A stretch of DNA of 64,000 nucleotides from JADCRZ01 sp037718865. Lineage in GTDB: Bacteria > Bacteroidota > Bacteroidia > Chitinophagales > Chitinophagaceae. The notes beneath the pieces were generated by a model, which was not told the DNA's origin, did no database searches, and saw only the letters and a program-made list of their open reading frames with translations. This document shows, in pieces, positions 7,845-17,028 of this stretch. A program made the position numbers and the translations under genes. Within the stretch, counting starts at the first letter, position 1, and each line of letters opens with the position of its first letter. The DNA lies in the NCBI GenBank assembly GCA_037718865.1, contig JBBJMP010000012.1, positions 117,029 to 181,028 of the forward strand. The letters run 5' to 3'.

Positions 7845-8915
7845 ATGCAGCATGCACAGGGCAATATAAAGAAAGAAAATAACTCTAATGTGAAGTCCGG
7901 ATGGAAAAAGAAATTCCTACTTTGGTTAGGACTAACTACGGACCCTGTTATAAAGGTATATAATGGGTATGGGCACAAGAATCAACTGGTGATTTACGGC
8001 CATGTTCTTCATCTCAGCCCGTTATCAACAAACAGATTTTCGCGTAATATTTTTTATAATACTTTTTCTGTATTGCGTTTATTTATGGTTCGTCCGTATG
8101 CCGGGGCGACAGTCACCTTGCAGTGGGGTAATGAACACTACGAGGCACGTACCGAAGATGATGGCTTTTTCCGTATAGAGTGGAATCCATTCCAGACACT
8201 TTCACCAGGCTGGCATCCTGTGCAAGTGAACCTGGTTCAACCTGTAGAAGATACAGAATCCACGGTAACGGTCGGGCAGGGAGACGTATATGTTCCGCAT
8301 TCCAATCAATACGCCTGTGTGTCAGATATTGATGATACTTTTTTAATTTCTCACTCCTCCAACCTCCGTAAGCGACTTTTTGTTCTGCTGACAAAAAATG
8401 CTCACAGCCGTAAACCCTTTGAAGGTGTGGTTAACCATTATCAACTACTGTCCACAGCAGGAACAAACCCAGACATGCCAAATCCGTTTTTTTACGTTTC
8501 GAGCAGTGAATGGAATCTGTATAATCACATACTGGAATTTTCACACAAGCATAACCTGCCTAAAGGTATTTACCTACTCAGCCAGTTGAAGCGCTTAAGC
8601 CAGGTTATGAAAACGGGTCAGAATAAACATGCCACCAAATTTATGCGTATAGCCCGGATCTTTGAATCTTATCCGGAGAATAAGTATATCCTGTTAGGCG
8701 ACGATACACAGGAAGATCCAAATATTTATTCTGCAATAGTCGAACATTTTCCCGGCAAAGTTCGTTGCGTGTATATCAGGCATGTGAACAAGAAGAATCT
8801 GGAAATGGTTAAAACGACTACGGAGAAAATAAAACAGGCAGGAGTTCCATGCTGTTATTTTGCAAATAGCGCCGAGGCCATAGAGCATTCGATAGAGATA
8901 GGATTGTTTAGCTGA
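7845..8915 (+). CDS. App1-like phosphatidate phosphatase (DUF2183)
   Basis: About 356 residues. A beta-rich N-terminal domain (YGHVLHLSPL through DGFFRIEW) is followed by a HAD-like phosphatase domain carrying SDIDDTFL (DxDxT nucleophile), the motif-II-like FFYVSSSEWNLYNHI and the acidic motif LLGDDTQEDPNIY near the C-terminus. This is the layout of DUF2183/App1 phosphatidate phosphatases. The frame is open to 7773, but the ATG at 7812 is interlocked with the kinase start codon, and the ATG at 7845 (MQHAQGNIKKEN) is preferred. No signal peptide is seen. The substrate is inferred from family. Confidence 0.87.
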   Translation: MQHAQGNIKKENNSNVKSGWKKKFLLWLGLTTDPVIKVYNGYGHKNQLVIYGHVLHLSPLSTNRFSRNIFYNTFSVLRLFMVRPYAGATVTLQWGNEHYEARTEDDGFFRIEWNPFQTLSPGWHPVQVNLVQPVEDTESTVTVGQGDVYVPHSNQYACVSDIDDTFLISHSSNLRKRLFVLLTKNAHSRKPFEGVVNHYQLLSTAGTNPDMPNPFFYVSSSEWNLYNHILEFSHKHNLPKGIYLLSQLKRLSQVMKTGQNKHATKFMRIARIFESYPENKYILLGDDTQEDPNIYSAIVEHFPGKVRCVYIRHVNKKNLEMVKTTTEKIKQAGVPCCYFANSAEAIEHSIEIGLFS

Positions 8916-9095
8916 AATTAAGGAAATTCAATTCCCATGCTACCCGCGGAAGACGGTTCATGTATTGCCAGAGATAAACCATTTCTAGGTGAATCCAATT
9001 AGAGCGTACTTTAAAAAATGGTAATTTGGCTCCAGCTACGGATATTTACCCTTACGATTATAATATATCAAAGCCGGCTTCTAAAATTAAACCTT

Positions 9096-9284
9096 ATGTC
9101 AGATCATTCTAAAAAAGAGAAACAAGATTATATCAAGATCAACATTAGACAGGATCATGAAGTGCAATACTGGTCAAGAAGATGGGGTATTTCGCCATTG
9201 CAGCTTGAATCTGCCATCAAAGCTGCAGGAAGTAATATTGCAAGAAATGTTGAAGAATATTTAAGGCAAAACGGAAAGATCTAA
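9096..9284 (+). CDS. DUF3606 family small protein
   Basis: A 62-residue basic protein: DYIKINIRQDHEVQYWSRRWGISPLQLESAIKAAG matches DUF3606 (conserved W-x(3)-W/F, then a helix and AVGs/AAG). The function is unknown; family members are widespread, small and often in stress contexts. The frame extends 26 codons upstream with no similarity, so the ATG at 9096 (MSDHSKKEKQ) is chosen. Confidence 0.82.
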   Translation: MSDHSKKEKQDYIKINIRQDHEVQYWSRRWGISPLQLESAIKAAGSNIARNVEEYLRQNGKI

Positions 9285-9674
9285 GCGTACCCGTCAAGCG
9301 CCTACCTCCTTGCCTGTTCCTCTAAGGCAGCTGTCATTTCTACACTAGATAGTTCTCTATTGTTTAACCAAAAAAAATGGCCCTCCTGAGAACAGGACGG
9401 CCTTAACGATTGCTTGCCATATGAAAAAGGTGTATTGAAAATTCAGCAAAGCTGAACGAATACGCTGGTTGATTTTACCATTTATGCAAATGGATAAGTA
9501 TTATGTACTTTATACATAAAAGTGGTAAAAGTAACCTTTAAATAGAAATAATTTTTTTACCCCAACTACACGAAAAGCCGCTTTAAGCTATTGAAGTAAT
9601 GTATAGTTCAAAAATCGGTTAATGACTACGCTTTTTAAGGTATTTCTGCAAGAGGGGCCTTGTGTATTATTGGT
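9285..9674. other. 390-base gap without a gene
   Basis: No open frame with coding character is seen on either strand. The stretch holds one terminator-type hairpin (9370-9402) and otherwise AT-rich sequence, including an AT-rich region about 9480-9560 of unclear role. Confidence 0.6.
9370..9402 (-). terminator. Intrinsic terminator, reverse strand
   Basis: A 10-base stem (ggccctcctg / caggacggcc, one mismatch) with loop agaa. On the reverse strand it is followed by a run of eight T. It lies about 270 bases after the end of the saccharopine-dehydrogenase-like gene, the nearest reverse-strand gene. Confidence 0.65.
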
Positions 9675-10736
9675 TCAAGTGATCAATACCCTGCTTACAT
9701 CCGGAACTTCCAGGATCAGGTCAGGTCCGAATAATCCGGCAGGAGTAAAATAACCCGGTTTATAATCACCGGCTAATCCTTTTTTCAAGATCAGTACGCT
9801 GGTATGTGCTGTAATCGTATAGCCTTCGGGTCCGGTAAGCCTGGCTTCCACATTTTTTCCGTCCCTGTTTTTTACTTGTCCCCAGATAAAACTCTTCCCG
9901 TTTTGCCTTGCTGTGGTTGATGGACCCGATGGGCGACAGTCAATTCGATTTCTTATGGCAGAACGAACCGCTCCGGTACGGAGGATCCAATTGAAAAGGC
10001 GCTGGAACTTAAGTATACGGTAAATATGGGGCGATATGCCCGTGTACACTTCAATATCGGGAATGTTTGTGGTATGGTATGCTGTTGAGATATCACCCCA
10101 GGGTATTGACATCACCAACATATTGAGCGAACCAAAATTAACCTGCATGGATTTATGACCAACAGGCACTTTTATTATATTGCCATTCACACGGGTGGCT
10201 CCGCCTTCCCCCAGATGTTGAATCATGGTCATGGCCGTGCCATGAGAGATGCTTCCGTTTAGTGTAGTAAATGCCAGTTTAAGTTGACTGGCATCAGGAA
10301 GATGACCTTTTAAAAACAGGGCCAGGCAATCTGTGGGTACTACATCAAATCCCACACCCGGCATAATAAGTATACCGGCTTTTTTAGCTTCTGCATCGTA
10401 TTGCTTAGCCATTTCAAAGACGGGCATTTCGCCGGTGATGTCAAGATAATGCGTTCCTGTGGCAAGACAAGCTTCGATCATTGGCCTGGCGGTAAACGCA
10501 AAAGGCCCTGCAGCGTTTAATACGATAGCTGACCCGGAGAGCAAGTCATGCAACTTCTGCTTCTCATGCAGGCTAACGATCCGGTAGGGGAGTTTTAATG
10601 ATTTGGCCAGGGGCTCTATCACAGAAGCACGCCTTCCAGCTAACACAGGTTCCATTCGGGAACTTTTAGCAAGGCGGGCTATCAGTTGAGCAGTATAGCC
10701 ATTGGCGCCATACAATATAAATTCGTTCTTATCCAT
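9675..10736 (-). CDS. Saccharopine dehydrogenase-like / trans-acting enoyl reductase family protein
   Basis: A 353-residue NAD(P)-binding protein. The N-terminus FILYGANGYTAQLIARLAK contains the dinucleotide-binding glycine pattern. ILNAAGPFAFTARPMIEACLATGTHYLDITGE is the hallmark of the saccharopine dehydrogenase NADP-binding domain family as found in enoyl reductases and related short proteins. A true lysine-pathway role is unlikely because the C-terminal saccharopine domain is absent. It is transcribed in the same direction as the MFS gene upstream (91-base gap). Confidence 0.85.
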   Translation of the reverse strand: MDKNEFILYGANGYTAQLIARLAKSSRMEPVLAGRRASVIEPLAKSLKLPYRIVSLHEKQKLHDLLSGSAIVLNAAGPFAFTARPMIEACLATGTHYLDITGEMPVFEMAKQYDAEAKKAGILIMPGVGFDVVPTDCLALFLKGHLPDASQLKLAFTTLNGSISHGTAMTMIQHLGEGGATRVNGNIIKVPVGHKSMQVNFGSLNMLVMSIPWGDISTAYHTTNIPDIEVYTGISPHIYRILKFQRLFNWILRTGAVRSAIRNRIDCRPSGPSTTARQNGKSFIWGQVKNRDGKNVEARLTGPEGYTITAHTSVLILKKGLAGDYKPGYFTPAGLFGPDLILEVPDVSRVLIT

Positions 10737-10827
10737 GTTAATTCATTAAATCCATCTATTGTTATCGGCGGATCAAAAAATAGTGCTTGATCTATTCAGC
10801 GGTCTCTACTTAAGAAACGCACAGAAG

Positions 10828-11973
10828 TCAACGCAGCCTTCTTCTGATCAATATGAACAAAAATCCTAAACATGCCAGTTCAGCAAGGGCAACGTTAATC
10901 AGATGGTGAATGCCGTATTTGTGAGCGATCCATCCCATCAGGTAATTAATCAGCATGTTACCGATTAATGCTACTACCAATACAAAACTAAAGGCCGTTC
11001 CTGAAAGATCTGCATAACGGTTGCTTACATAGCCTAACATGATGGGAAAGCCACCACCCAATCCTGCCCCAACCAGGATAAGTCCGAATATTGCTCCCGT
11101 AAGGGAATGGCTAATTAATAATATCAGGCAGCCAGCCAAAATCAAACACAGTGATGCCAGTAATAGTTTATGCGGCACAACTTTACGGAACACCGTACCA
11201 ATAAGAAAGCGCATTACCGTCATACCTGCCAGGTACAAGGACAGGGCATATAAAGCCTGATTTTCCGGAATGCCTTTATGCTGTAAAAGATATGATGTTG
11301 TCCAATTATTAATTATTCCTTCGAAGCTGCTTTGAAAAAACAGAAATAAGGCAATCAGGATGATCACGCTGTCTTTAAGCAGAGTTACCGCCTTTGTTAA
11401 TGGGAATCCTTGTACATGCTTTGGAGGGGGGAACCGGATGAGGAATAAAGACAGGGATGCCAATAATGTAATCATTCCTACAGCGGAAATGATTTCTACA
11501 AAGGAGAGGTATCCTTTAAGTAGACCTGTAATAAACGGCATGCTTAAGGCCCCCAACCCAAAAAATACCCCCAGCAAACTAAGATCAGACCCTTTGGAAT
11601 ATGTACTGGTATCGGCAATTAACGCGCTGGTAGCTCCATTGATTGCGCCGCCTCCCATTCCAAACAAAAAAACACAGACTTGGAGCAAACCTAATGATGG
11701 CGCATAGGCGATACCTTCAAAGCCGGCAACCATGAAGAGCTGGGATAAAATCAGTAAGGCCTTATATCCAAAACGGTCGCTTATCGGACCGAATATAAGT
11801 GAACCCATTAAAATGCCAAAGGGAAGTATGCTGAACAAAGCGCCGGCCGATACTTCATCCAGTTGAAATTTTTCTTTCAGGCTGGGCAGTACAGCGCCTA
11901 GTGTGATCAGGCCGATTCCAAAAAGAAATATAGCGGTACATGCCGCAGAAAATAAATGGGTTCTTTTATACAT
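10828..11973 (-). CDS. Major facilitator superfamily transporter
   Basis: About 381 residues with 12 predicted membrane segments. The loop between segments 2 and 3 has GPISDRFGYKALLILS, the MFS motif A. It starts MYKRTHLFSAACTAIFLFGIGLITLGAVLPSL. The overall pattern suggests a sugar- or metabolite-type symporter; the substrate cannot be read from sequence. The frame is open for another 32 codons upstream without transporter similarity, so the ATG at 11973 is preferred (12006 also possible). Confidence 0.87.
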   Translation of the reverse strand: MYKRTHLFSAACTAIFLFGIGLITLGAVLPSLKEKFQLDEVSAGALFSILPFGILMGSLIFGPISDRFGYKALLILSQLFMVAGFEGIAYAPSLGLLQVCVFLFGMGGGAINGATSALIADTSTYSKGSDLSLLGVFFGLGALSMPFITGLLKGYLSFVEIISAVGMITLLASLSLFLIRFPPPKHVQGFPLTKAVTLLKDSVIILIALFLFFQSSFEGIINNWTTSYLLQHKGIPENQALYALSLYLAGMTVMRFLIGTVFRKVVPHKLLLASLCLILAGCLILLISHSLTGAIFGLILVGAGLGGGFPIMLGYVSNRYADLSGTAFSFVLVVALIGNMLINYLMGWIAHKYGIHHLINVALAELACLGFLFILIRRRLR

Positions 11974-12162
11974 CAGGAACTGGGAAAAAAATAAAGATAG
12001 TGGCATTTTACTGCAAGACCAGTGTTGCCGAAAAATTGTACGGGGTTTAGTGAGTGCATTTGCCTTCATTTTTATCCGTTACCTTTAGTTGCAGCGGACA
12101 GGCTAACGATAGCGGGCAACGGTTGTTATCCTGATTACCCGGTTCTTCATAAAATCTAATGC

Positions 12163-13254
12163 ATGAAAATCATTAAGTGGTGCTTAACAGTCGGAAAACC
12201 TGCTTCTTTGGGTCACCGTTTAGTGAGAATCAGTGCGTGGTTTATTTCAACAGCCCTTTATTTTTCACCCGTTATTGGCCAACTAAAGGTTGCAACAAAT
12301 CATGATACCAGTTACTACGAAACATATTATGAAGATCTGATTGCACGTTTTTATTTCTCCCGTAAATACACGAGCCTTGAATTAAAGAAGGATAGTGATG
12401 TTCCGGATATAAAATACCGGCCTAATATTAATCTCAATGCAGGTATCGGCTTCACTTACAGAACGCTGAGCCTGAATGTTGCCTATGGCTTTCCATTTTT
12501 AAACAATGATGACGAAAAAGGTAAAACCAAACATTTGGATCTGCAGACAAGGGTGTATACCCGCAAATGGGCTATTGATCTGTATGGGCAATTCTATAAA
12601 GAGTTTTATATTAAACAGCAAGGCCGGGACTTAACAGGTTCGCAACGATATTATATCAGGCCTGACCTTAAAATTAGCCTCGGGGGTATTTCCGCATACA
12701 GGTTATTCAATTACAAACGATTCTCCTTACGCCAGGCTTTTGTGCAGGATGAATGGCAGAAAAAATCCGCCGGTTCTATTCTGGCAGGGGCTGAGGTTCA
12801 TTACGGTTTAATCAAGGCTGACAGCACCTTGGTGCCTGGGGAGCTGGACTCATATTATCATCAAGGTGGTATAACTAAATCTCGAATTATAGAAATTGGG
12901 CCCGGTGCGGGTTATGCCTATACGCAGGTATTGCCTTTTCGCCTTTTTTTGACCGGCTCATTTATTATGAACGTGAACGTGTCTTTGGTTCAGGAAAATG
13001 GTGGTAATAAAACCGATCGTTTTGGCCTTAATGCAGATATGCTGTACCGGTTTGCAGCAGGGTACAATGATGGAAACTGGAACATTAATTTTTTCAGGGT
13101 CAGCAACCTGGTTTCAGCAAAAGGGGCACGGGCAGGGATCCGGTATGTGCTGGATACGGGTATTTACCGGGTGACCGTATCTAAACGTCTTCATCCCGGG
13201 GTTAAAGCCGGAAAGCTGCTAAAACCTATAGATCGCATTATGGGTAGCCGTTAG
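12163..13254 (+). CDS. DUF4421 family outer-membrane-type protein
   Basis: A 363-residue protein rich in alternating beta strands with aromatic girdles (RTLSLNVAYGFPF, RKWAIDLYGQFYKEFYIKQQG, RLFNYKRFSLRQAFVQDEWQKKSAGS), matching DUF4421 proteins of Bacteroidota. A hydrophobic stretch at about residues 20-40 ending VIGQ is a possible late signal peptide, so the true start may be an internal codon near residue 23-28. Predicted as a beta-barrel; the function is unknown. Confidence 0.78.
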   Translation: MKIIKWCLTVGKPASLGHRLVRISAWFISTALYFSPVIGQLKVATNHDTSYYETYYEDLIARFYFSRKYTSLELKKDSDVPDIKYRPNINLNAGIGFTYRTLSLNVAYGFPFLNNDDEKGKTKHLDLQTRVYTRKWAIDLYGQFYKEFYIKQQGRDLTGSQRYYIRPDLKISLGGISAYRLFNYKRFSLRQAFVQDEWQKKSAGSILAGAEVHYGLIKADSTLVPGELDSYYHQGGITKSRIIEIGPGAGYAYTQVLPFRLFLTGSFIMNVNVSLVQENGGNKTDRFGLNADMLYRFAAGYNDGNWNINFFRVSNLVSAKGARAGIRYVLDTGIYRVTVSKRLHPGVKAGKLLKPIDRIMGSR

Positions 13255-13261
13255 TATGCCG

Positions 13262-14119
13262 TTATTTCAGGGTTTCATTAAACAGCCGTAAAGTCCTTTC
13301 CCAGGCTTGTTTTGCTGCTGCTTGATTATAACGCGGTCCTGCCGTATCATTATGAAAAGCGTGTTGTGCGCCTTCATACATGAAAAGTTCATATTTTATT
13401 CCGGCTGATTTAAGTGCAACTTCGTAAGCGGTTATCCCGGCATTGATGCGTTCGTCTAATGCCGCGTAATGCAATTGAACGGCGGCTTTAATTTTTGAAA
13501 CATCGGCGACATCAGGCTGGGCTCCATAAAATGCCACGGCTGCTTGCAGCGTAGGTGAATGAACAGCCATTTGATTGGCCATGCGGCCACCCCAGCAGAA
13601 GCCAACACAACCCGTTTTTTTATTAGATTCCGGACGGGCTTTAAGGTAGTCAAAGGCTTTTAAAAAATTTTGCAGGTTTTTGCCGGCTTCCAATTTGCCG
13701 ATCAACTCTCTGGCCTCGTCTTCATTTGCAGGTGTTCCACCAAAAGACGATAAAGCATCGGGTGCCAGAGCGAGGTAACCAGTTTTGGCCAGCCTGCGCG
13801 TAACGTCACGAATGTGCGGGTTAAGTCCGCGGTTTTCGTGGATCACCACAACTGCGCCATATTTTGCCTCTTTCCTGGGCCGGGCTAGGTATGCCTTCAT
13901 AGTAGTACCGTCTCCCTGGTAAGATATATCTTCGGTTATAAGGTCGTCATCCCGTTCGTCAATAATAGCAGCCTTAGCATAATTGGCTTCAAGTAACGGA
14001 AGTACAGACATTGCTGCAGTCGTACTACCGGTTATCATCACCAGCCGTTTTAAAAATTCCTGCCGCTGTAGAGGCTTATGTGTATACTCATCGAAAAGAT
14101 TAATAATACGTTGATCCAT
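13262..14119 (-). CDS. Dienelactone hydrolase family alpha/beta hydrolase, exported
   Basis: A 285-residue protein. The N-terminal 50 residues (LQRQEFLKRLVMITGSTTAAMSVLPLLEANYAKA) look like a Tat-like or lipid-free export signal. The catalytic domain has GCVGFCWGGRMA (Cys nucleophile elbow), LDERINAGI (Asp region) and AQHAFHNDT (His), the Cys-Asp-His triad of dienelactone hydrolases. It probably hydrolyses a lactone or ester outside the cytoplasm. The frame runs upstream to 14206, overlapping the DnaJ gene, but MDQRIINLFDEY at 14119 is the better start. Confidence 0.9.
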   Translation of the reverse strand: MDQRIINLFDEYTHKPLQRQEFLKRLVMITGSTTAAMSVLPLLEANYAKAAIIDERDDDLITEDISYQGDGTTMKAYLARPRKEAKYGAVVVIHENRGLNPHIRDVTRRLAKTGYLALAPDALSSFGGTPANEDEARELIGKLEAGKNLQNFLKAFDYLKARPESNKKTGCVGFCWGGRMANQMAVHSPTLQAAVAFYGAQPDVADVSKIKAAVQLHYAALDERINAGITAYEVALKSAGIKYELFMYEGAQHAFHNDTAGPRYNQAAAKQAWERTLRLFNETLK

Positions 14120-14175
14120 AATTTGTGGTTGAATAAGATTTAAATATACGAAGAAGCTTCTTTTCTGAAGTCGAC

Positions 14176-14826
14176 TCATTGGCTTATTACATAAATGCAC
14201 CAGCAAAGGGCCAGGGTTAACAGCAGCATGATCAAAAACTGGTAACTATACCAAAAGCTTACAAATTTTTTGTGCTTCAGGTCGCCGTATATTACTTCAA
14301 TGGTCTTGTTATTTGAACCAGCCAGGCGAATGAGTCGTTCACTGATTTTTTCCATATACCTGAACGATAAAGGCTTGGCAGCTTTTAGCAATTCTGCGAT
14401 GATTTGTTCATTGGTTATCTGATCATTCCAATTTATCAGCAGGCTGACCGACTTTTCCTTTAATAGAGAAACCATGTACCCGTGTAATGCCTGCTGATCA
14501 ATGCGCGAACTATCAAGGCTTAGAATGTAACTGCTAAGTTTCTTTGATTTATAAAGAATCGTCTGGGGAGTGATCAGTTCGCTGTTTGACGCCTTTTGCT
14601 TGCCTTGCCTGTACCAATGTTGCTGGCTATACAGTGATCGGCGGTCAGGGTCCGAAAGAACCTGGTAGGCTTCTTTGACCTCCAGAAAATGAGCTTTAGC
14701 GAGATCGTTGCCTGCATTTTTATCCGGATGATATTTCATAGCCAATTGCCTGTAGGCCTTTTTAATATCTTGTTGAGTCGCAGTCAGCGGCAGGTTCAAT
14801 ATCTTATAATAATCCTTTACACGCAT
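14176..14826 (-). CDS. J-domain protein with C-terminal membrane anchor
   Basis: About 216 residues. Residues 1-70 are a J-domain (DYYKILNLPLTATQQDIKKAYRQLAMKYHPDKNAGN, HPD motif present), so it should stimulate a DnaK ATPase. The middle is helical and unassigned. The C-terminus is a single hydrophobic segment (FLIMLLLTLALCWCIYVI), giving a tail-anchored cytoplasmic J protein. There is no Gly/Phe or zinc-finger region, so it is not DnaJ itself. Start is the ATG at 14826; a TTG three codons earlier is unlikely. Confidence 0.88.
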   Translation of the reverse strand: MRVKDYYKILNLPLTATQQDIKKAYRQLAMKYHPDKNAGNDLAKAHFLEVKEAYQVLSDPDRRSLYSQQHWYRQGKQKASNSELITPQTILYKSKKLSSYILSLDSSRIDQQALHGYMVSLLKEKSVSLLINWNDQITNEQIIAELLKAAKPLSFRYMEKISERLIRLAGSNNKTIEVIYGDLKHKKFVSFWYSYQFLIMLLLTLALCWCIYVISQ

Positions 14827-14955
14827 GGTTTGCAATGTTCAAACGAAATTAAAAGGGGCAAGGGTCTGTTCCAAATATTTATACTGAGAATTTAAGTATC
14901 TACCGTCATCCTGGAGGCACCGGGACCATCAGCTAAAGCAACTCGAAAAATAAAA

Positions 14956-14974
14956 GTGGACCATTAAGGTCCAC
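14956..14974 (-). terminator. Intrinsic terminator of the Hsp20 gene
   Basis: A perfect 7-base stem (gtggacc / ggtccac) with loop attaa. On the reverse strand it is followed by a T-rich tail (ttttattttt). It lies 27 bases past the Hsp20 stop. Confidence 0.85.
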
Positions 14975-15001
14975 CTTTAACCATGCTATCGTCTGCGTTT
15001 A

Positions 15002-15454
15002 TCAGGAGATAGAGATCATCCTGCGCGGTTTTTGTTTCACTTCTTCACGTTTTGGAATTAACAGTCGCAGCACGCCATTTTCATATTTCGCGTTGATGTT
15101 ATCTGCATCCACAACCTCTTTCGGCAATTGAAACGTCCTTTGGAATGACTGGTAACTGAATTCCTTCCGGCTGTATTTTTCATTGTCTTTTTCCTGGTGT
15201 TCGCTTTTTTTCTCAGAAGTGATCGTTAGCAAGTTTCCATCCAGCTCTATGTTGAAGTCGTCTTTGGTCATACCTGGAGAAGCCATTTCCACTTCAAAGT
15301 TTTCTGTTGTTTCTTTAATGTTGACGGCAGGAACGGTAGTTCCGGTATCAGAAAAATTCAGGTTGTTCCAATTATAGACATCCTTATCAAACACATCGTT
15401 AAAGAATGAAGACATAGAAGGAAAAAGATCGCCATTTCTTTTAATGATTGACAT
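15002..15454 (-). CDS. Small heat-shock protein (Hsp20/alpha-crystallin)
   Basis: A 150-residue protein. The alpha-crystallin domain spans about residues 40-140: PAVNIKETTENFEVEMASPGMTKDDF, then SYQSFQRTFQLPKEVVDADNINAKYENGVLRLLIPK with the A-x-x-x-n-GVL signature; the tail ends RRMISIS. It is an ATP-independent holdase. An unusually strong Shine-Dalgarno (GGAGG, complement at 15460-15464) sits 5 bases before the ATG, uncommon in this phylum and suited to high induced expression. Confidence 0.95.
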   Translation of the reverse strand: MSIIKRNGDLFPSMSSFFNDVFDKDVYNWNNLNFSDTGTTVPAVNIKETTENFEVEMASPGMTKDDFNIELDGNLLTITSEKKSEHQEKDNEKYSRKEFSYQSFQRTFQLPKEVVDADNINAKYENGVLRLLIPKREEVKQKPRRMISIS

Positions 15455-15652
15455 AACTACCTCCGTTTTGAAAGTTAAATAATGTGGTTTTATTCATTAA
15501 AGTTGAACGTATCCGAAGATATGTTCCTGTTGGCAAAATCAAATAAAATGCCACTGCCTGATTTGTATACAGACCCTGAAATTTTTTCAAACATATGTGG
15601 ACATTATGTCAATTTCCTGAATTTTAGACGCAAAATGCTGGTCAAATTAGCT

Positions 15653-15683
15653 TTGTTATTGACAGCTTAATAAACTAACTTCG
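15653..15683 (+). promoter_or_regulatory. Putative promoter of the 92-residue protein gene
   Basis: TTG at 15653-15655 and TAACTTCG at 15676-15683, separated by 20 bases, match the Bacteroidota -33/-7 pattern with one mismatch. The predicted start of transcription is within about 10 bases of the ATG at 15697. Confidence 0.5.
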
Positions 15684-15696
15684 CAAGAATTTTTTT

Positions 15697-15975
15697 ATGA
15701 CGCCTGATCTGATCGGAAAATTTATCGATAATGAGCAATTATCGGATACAGCAGTAAAAATTGAATTCAAAAAGCGAAACGCCGTTATGGGCCAGTTTGT
15801 TAAAGTAACGGATTATGAAGAGCTGAAATCAAAAAACTTTTGGAGGATCGTTCCGGAAGCGAACATGGAAAAATGGAGTAAGTCGCGTGACATCAACCTG
15901 GTACGTATATTCAATGGTACTGAATTCACCAGGTTGTCTGTGGTTAAGTCAAAAGTTGCCGCCGTTAAGCCATAA
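15697..15975 (+). CDS. Hypothetical 92-residue protein
   Basis: A compact protein of mixed beta/alpha character (VKIEFKKRNAVMGQFVKVTDYEELKSKNFWRIV, then INLVRIFNGTEFTRLSVV). No family is recognised with confidence. It has a plausible promoter just upstream and sits in a group of small proteins next to hsp20. The residue pattern (alternating hydrophobic strands, conserved-looking FWRIVPEANMEKW) supports a real gene. Confidence 0.65.
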   Translation: MTPDLIGKFIDNEQLSDTAVKIEFKKRNAVMGQFVKVTDYEELKSKNFWRIVPEANMEKWSKSRDINLVRIFNGTEFTRLSVVKSKVAAVKP

Positions 15976-16089
15976 GGTCAGCAAAATATAAATTTCCTCT
16001 TTCGGTTAACCCCCCGCTTGTTTAATGCATTTTAAAAATTCTGCCTTAGCGGTGGTGGTGCGTTATTTGCATTATGGAAAAAAAACATC

Positions 16090-16383
16090 ATGAATAATCA
16101 GAAAGATCCTGGCCAGGATAAGCAACAGCAAGATTCTCAGGACCAGTACTCTCAACAGCAATCGAATTCAAATAGCACCGGTTCTAATACCGTAAAAAAT
16201 CCTGATGATTGGACTACCGGTGATGAGCCAATGACCGGGGCTCAACGATCATACCTTAAGACACTTTCTGATGAGGCGGGTGAAGAGTTGAATGATAACC
16301 TTTCCAAAGCAGAAGCATCTAAAAGAATCAATGAGTTACAACAGAAAACGGGTCGTGGGATAAATAATCAGGGCCAGTCTTAA
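16090..16383 (+). CDS. DUF3072 family protein
   Basis: A 97-residue protein. The N-terminal half is Gln/Asn/Ser-rich and presumably disordered. The C-terminal half, DEPMTGAQRSYLKTLSDEAGEELNDNLSKAEASKRINELQ, fits DUF3072 (MTgaQrsYLktL..eaGe...lsKAeAS). The function is unknown; homologues are common small accessory proteins in Bacteroidota and Proteobacteria. The ATG at 16090 follows an A-rich stretch. Confidence 0.85.
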   Translation: MNNQKDPGQDKQQQDSQDQYSQQQSNSNSTGSNTVKNPDDWTTGDEPMTGAQRSYLKTLSDEAGEELNDNLSKAEASKRINELQQKTGRGINNQGQS

Positions 16384-16455
16384 AACAACTTTATTTGGAA
16401 AGGAGAAGAATAAGGTAACTTATTTTTCTCCTCATCCACGAAGTTTAAGGATTGG

Positions 16456-17016
16456 TCACGGTGTCCCTTCTGTCACGTCATCATTACGGTCATCTCCCAG
16501 GCTGTATGTATTGTTCTCTTCGTCTTCTTCCCCGATAGCCTCGCCGGCGTCATCAGCATCAGTTCCTGAGACATCCAGGTCAGCACCTGATACGTCCGTT
16601 GCCAGGCTTCCTTCATTTAAAGGTTCACCTTCCAAATCTTCATCGTCCAGGGCTGCTTCGCGAAGCCGGGTGTCATCAGAAGTCGGCATATCTTCGTCCA
16701 AACGCTGTAACATGGTGAGCTCTGCAGGAGTAACGTCTGCATCGGAGCCCATTATTATATCTTCATCGTCTTCATCATCAAAGAGGCCTGCACCTTCTTC
16801 GTCATCCGAAGAAATAGTCGTATCCGCTAATGCGCCAAGGGGAGGAACTACAATATGTTCCTGGCCGGGAATATCTTTCACATCAGGCAGGTCAAGGGTT
16901 ACTTCTTCGGATCGCATACGCTCTTCATCATGTTCCGAGTCGGGAAGGTCAGTGGATACCGGGCTGCGCTTACCCTCAGGCGAGGACTTATGCGGAGTAT
17001 TATTGTTATTGTTCAT
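16456..17016 (-). CDS. Highly acidic hypothetical protein
   Basis: A 186-residue protein extremely rich in Asp and Glu (for example GAGLFDDEDDEDIIMGSDADV and DADDAGEAIGEEDEENNTYSLGDD), with a basic/polar N-terminus starting at an Asn run. A central TPAELTMLQRLDEDMPTSDD segment looks ordered and may be the conserved core. It is predicted largely disordered, with no signal peptide. The gene ends convergent to the DUF3072 gene and starts 12 bases after the glycosidase gene, so it may share its transcript. The function is unknown. Confidence 0.75.
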   Translation of the reverse strand: MNNNNNTPHKSSPEGKRSPVSTDLPDSEHDEERMRSEEVTLDLPDVKDIPGQEHIVVPPLGALADTTISSDDEEGAGLFDDEDDEDIIMGSDADVTPAELTMLQRLDEDMPTSDDTRLREAALDDEDLEGEPLNEGSLATDVSGADLDVSGTDADDAGEAIGEEDEENNTYSLGDDRNDDVTEGTP

Positions 17017-17028
17017 CTAAACTTTTAT

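Noticed and set aside
15482..15670. A 62-codon ORF between hsp20 and the 92-residue protein gene
   Set aside because: It covers the divergent promoter region, including a -33 site, and has no family likeness.
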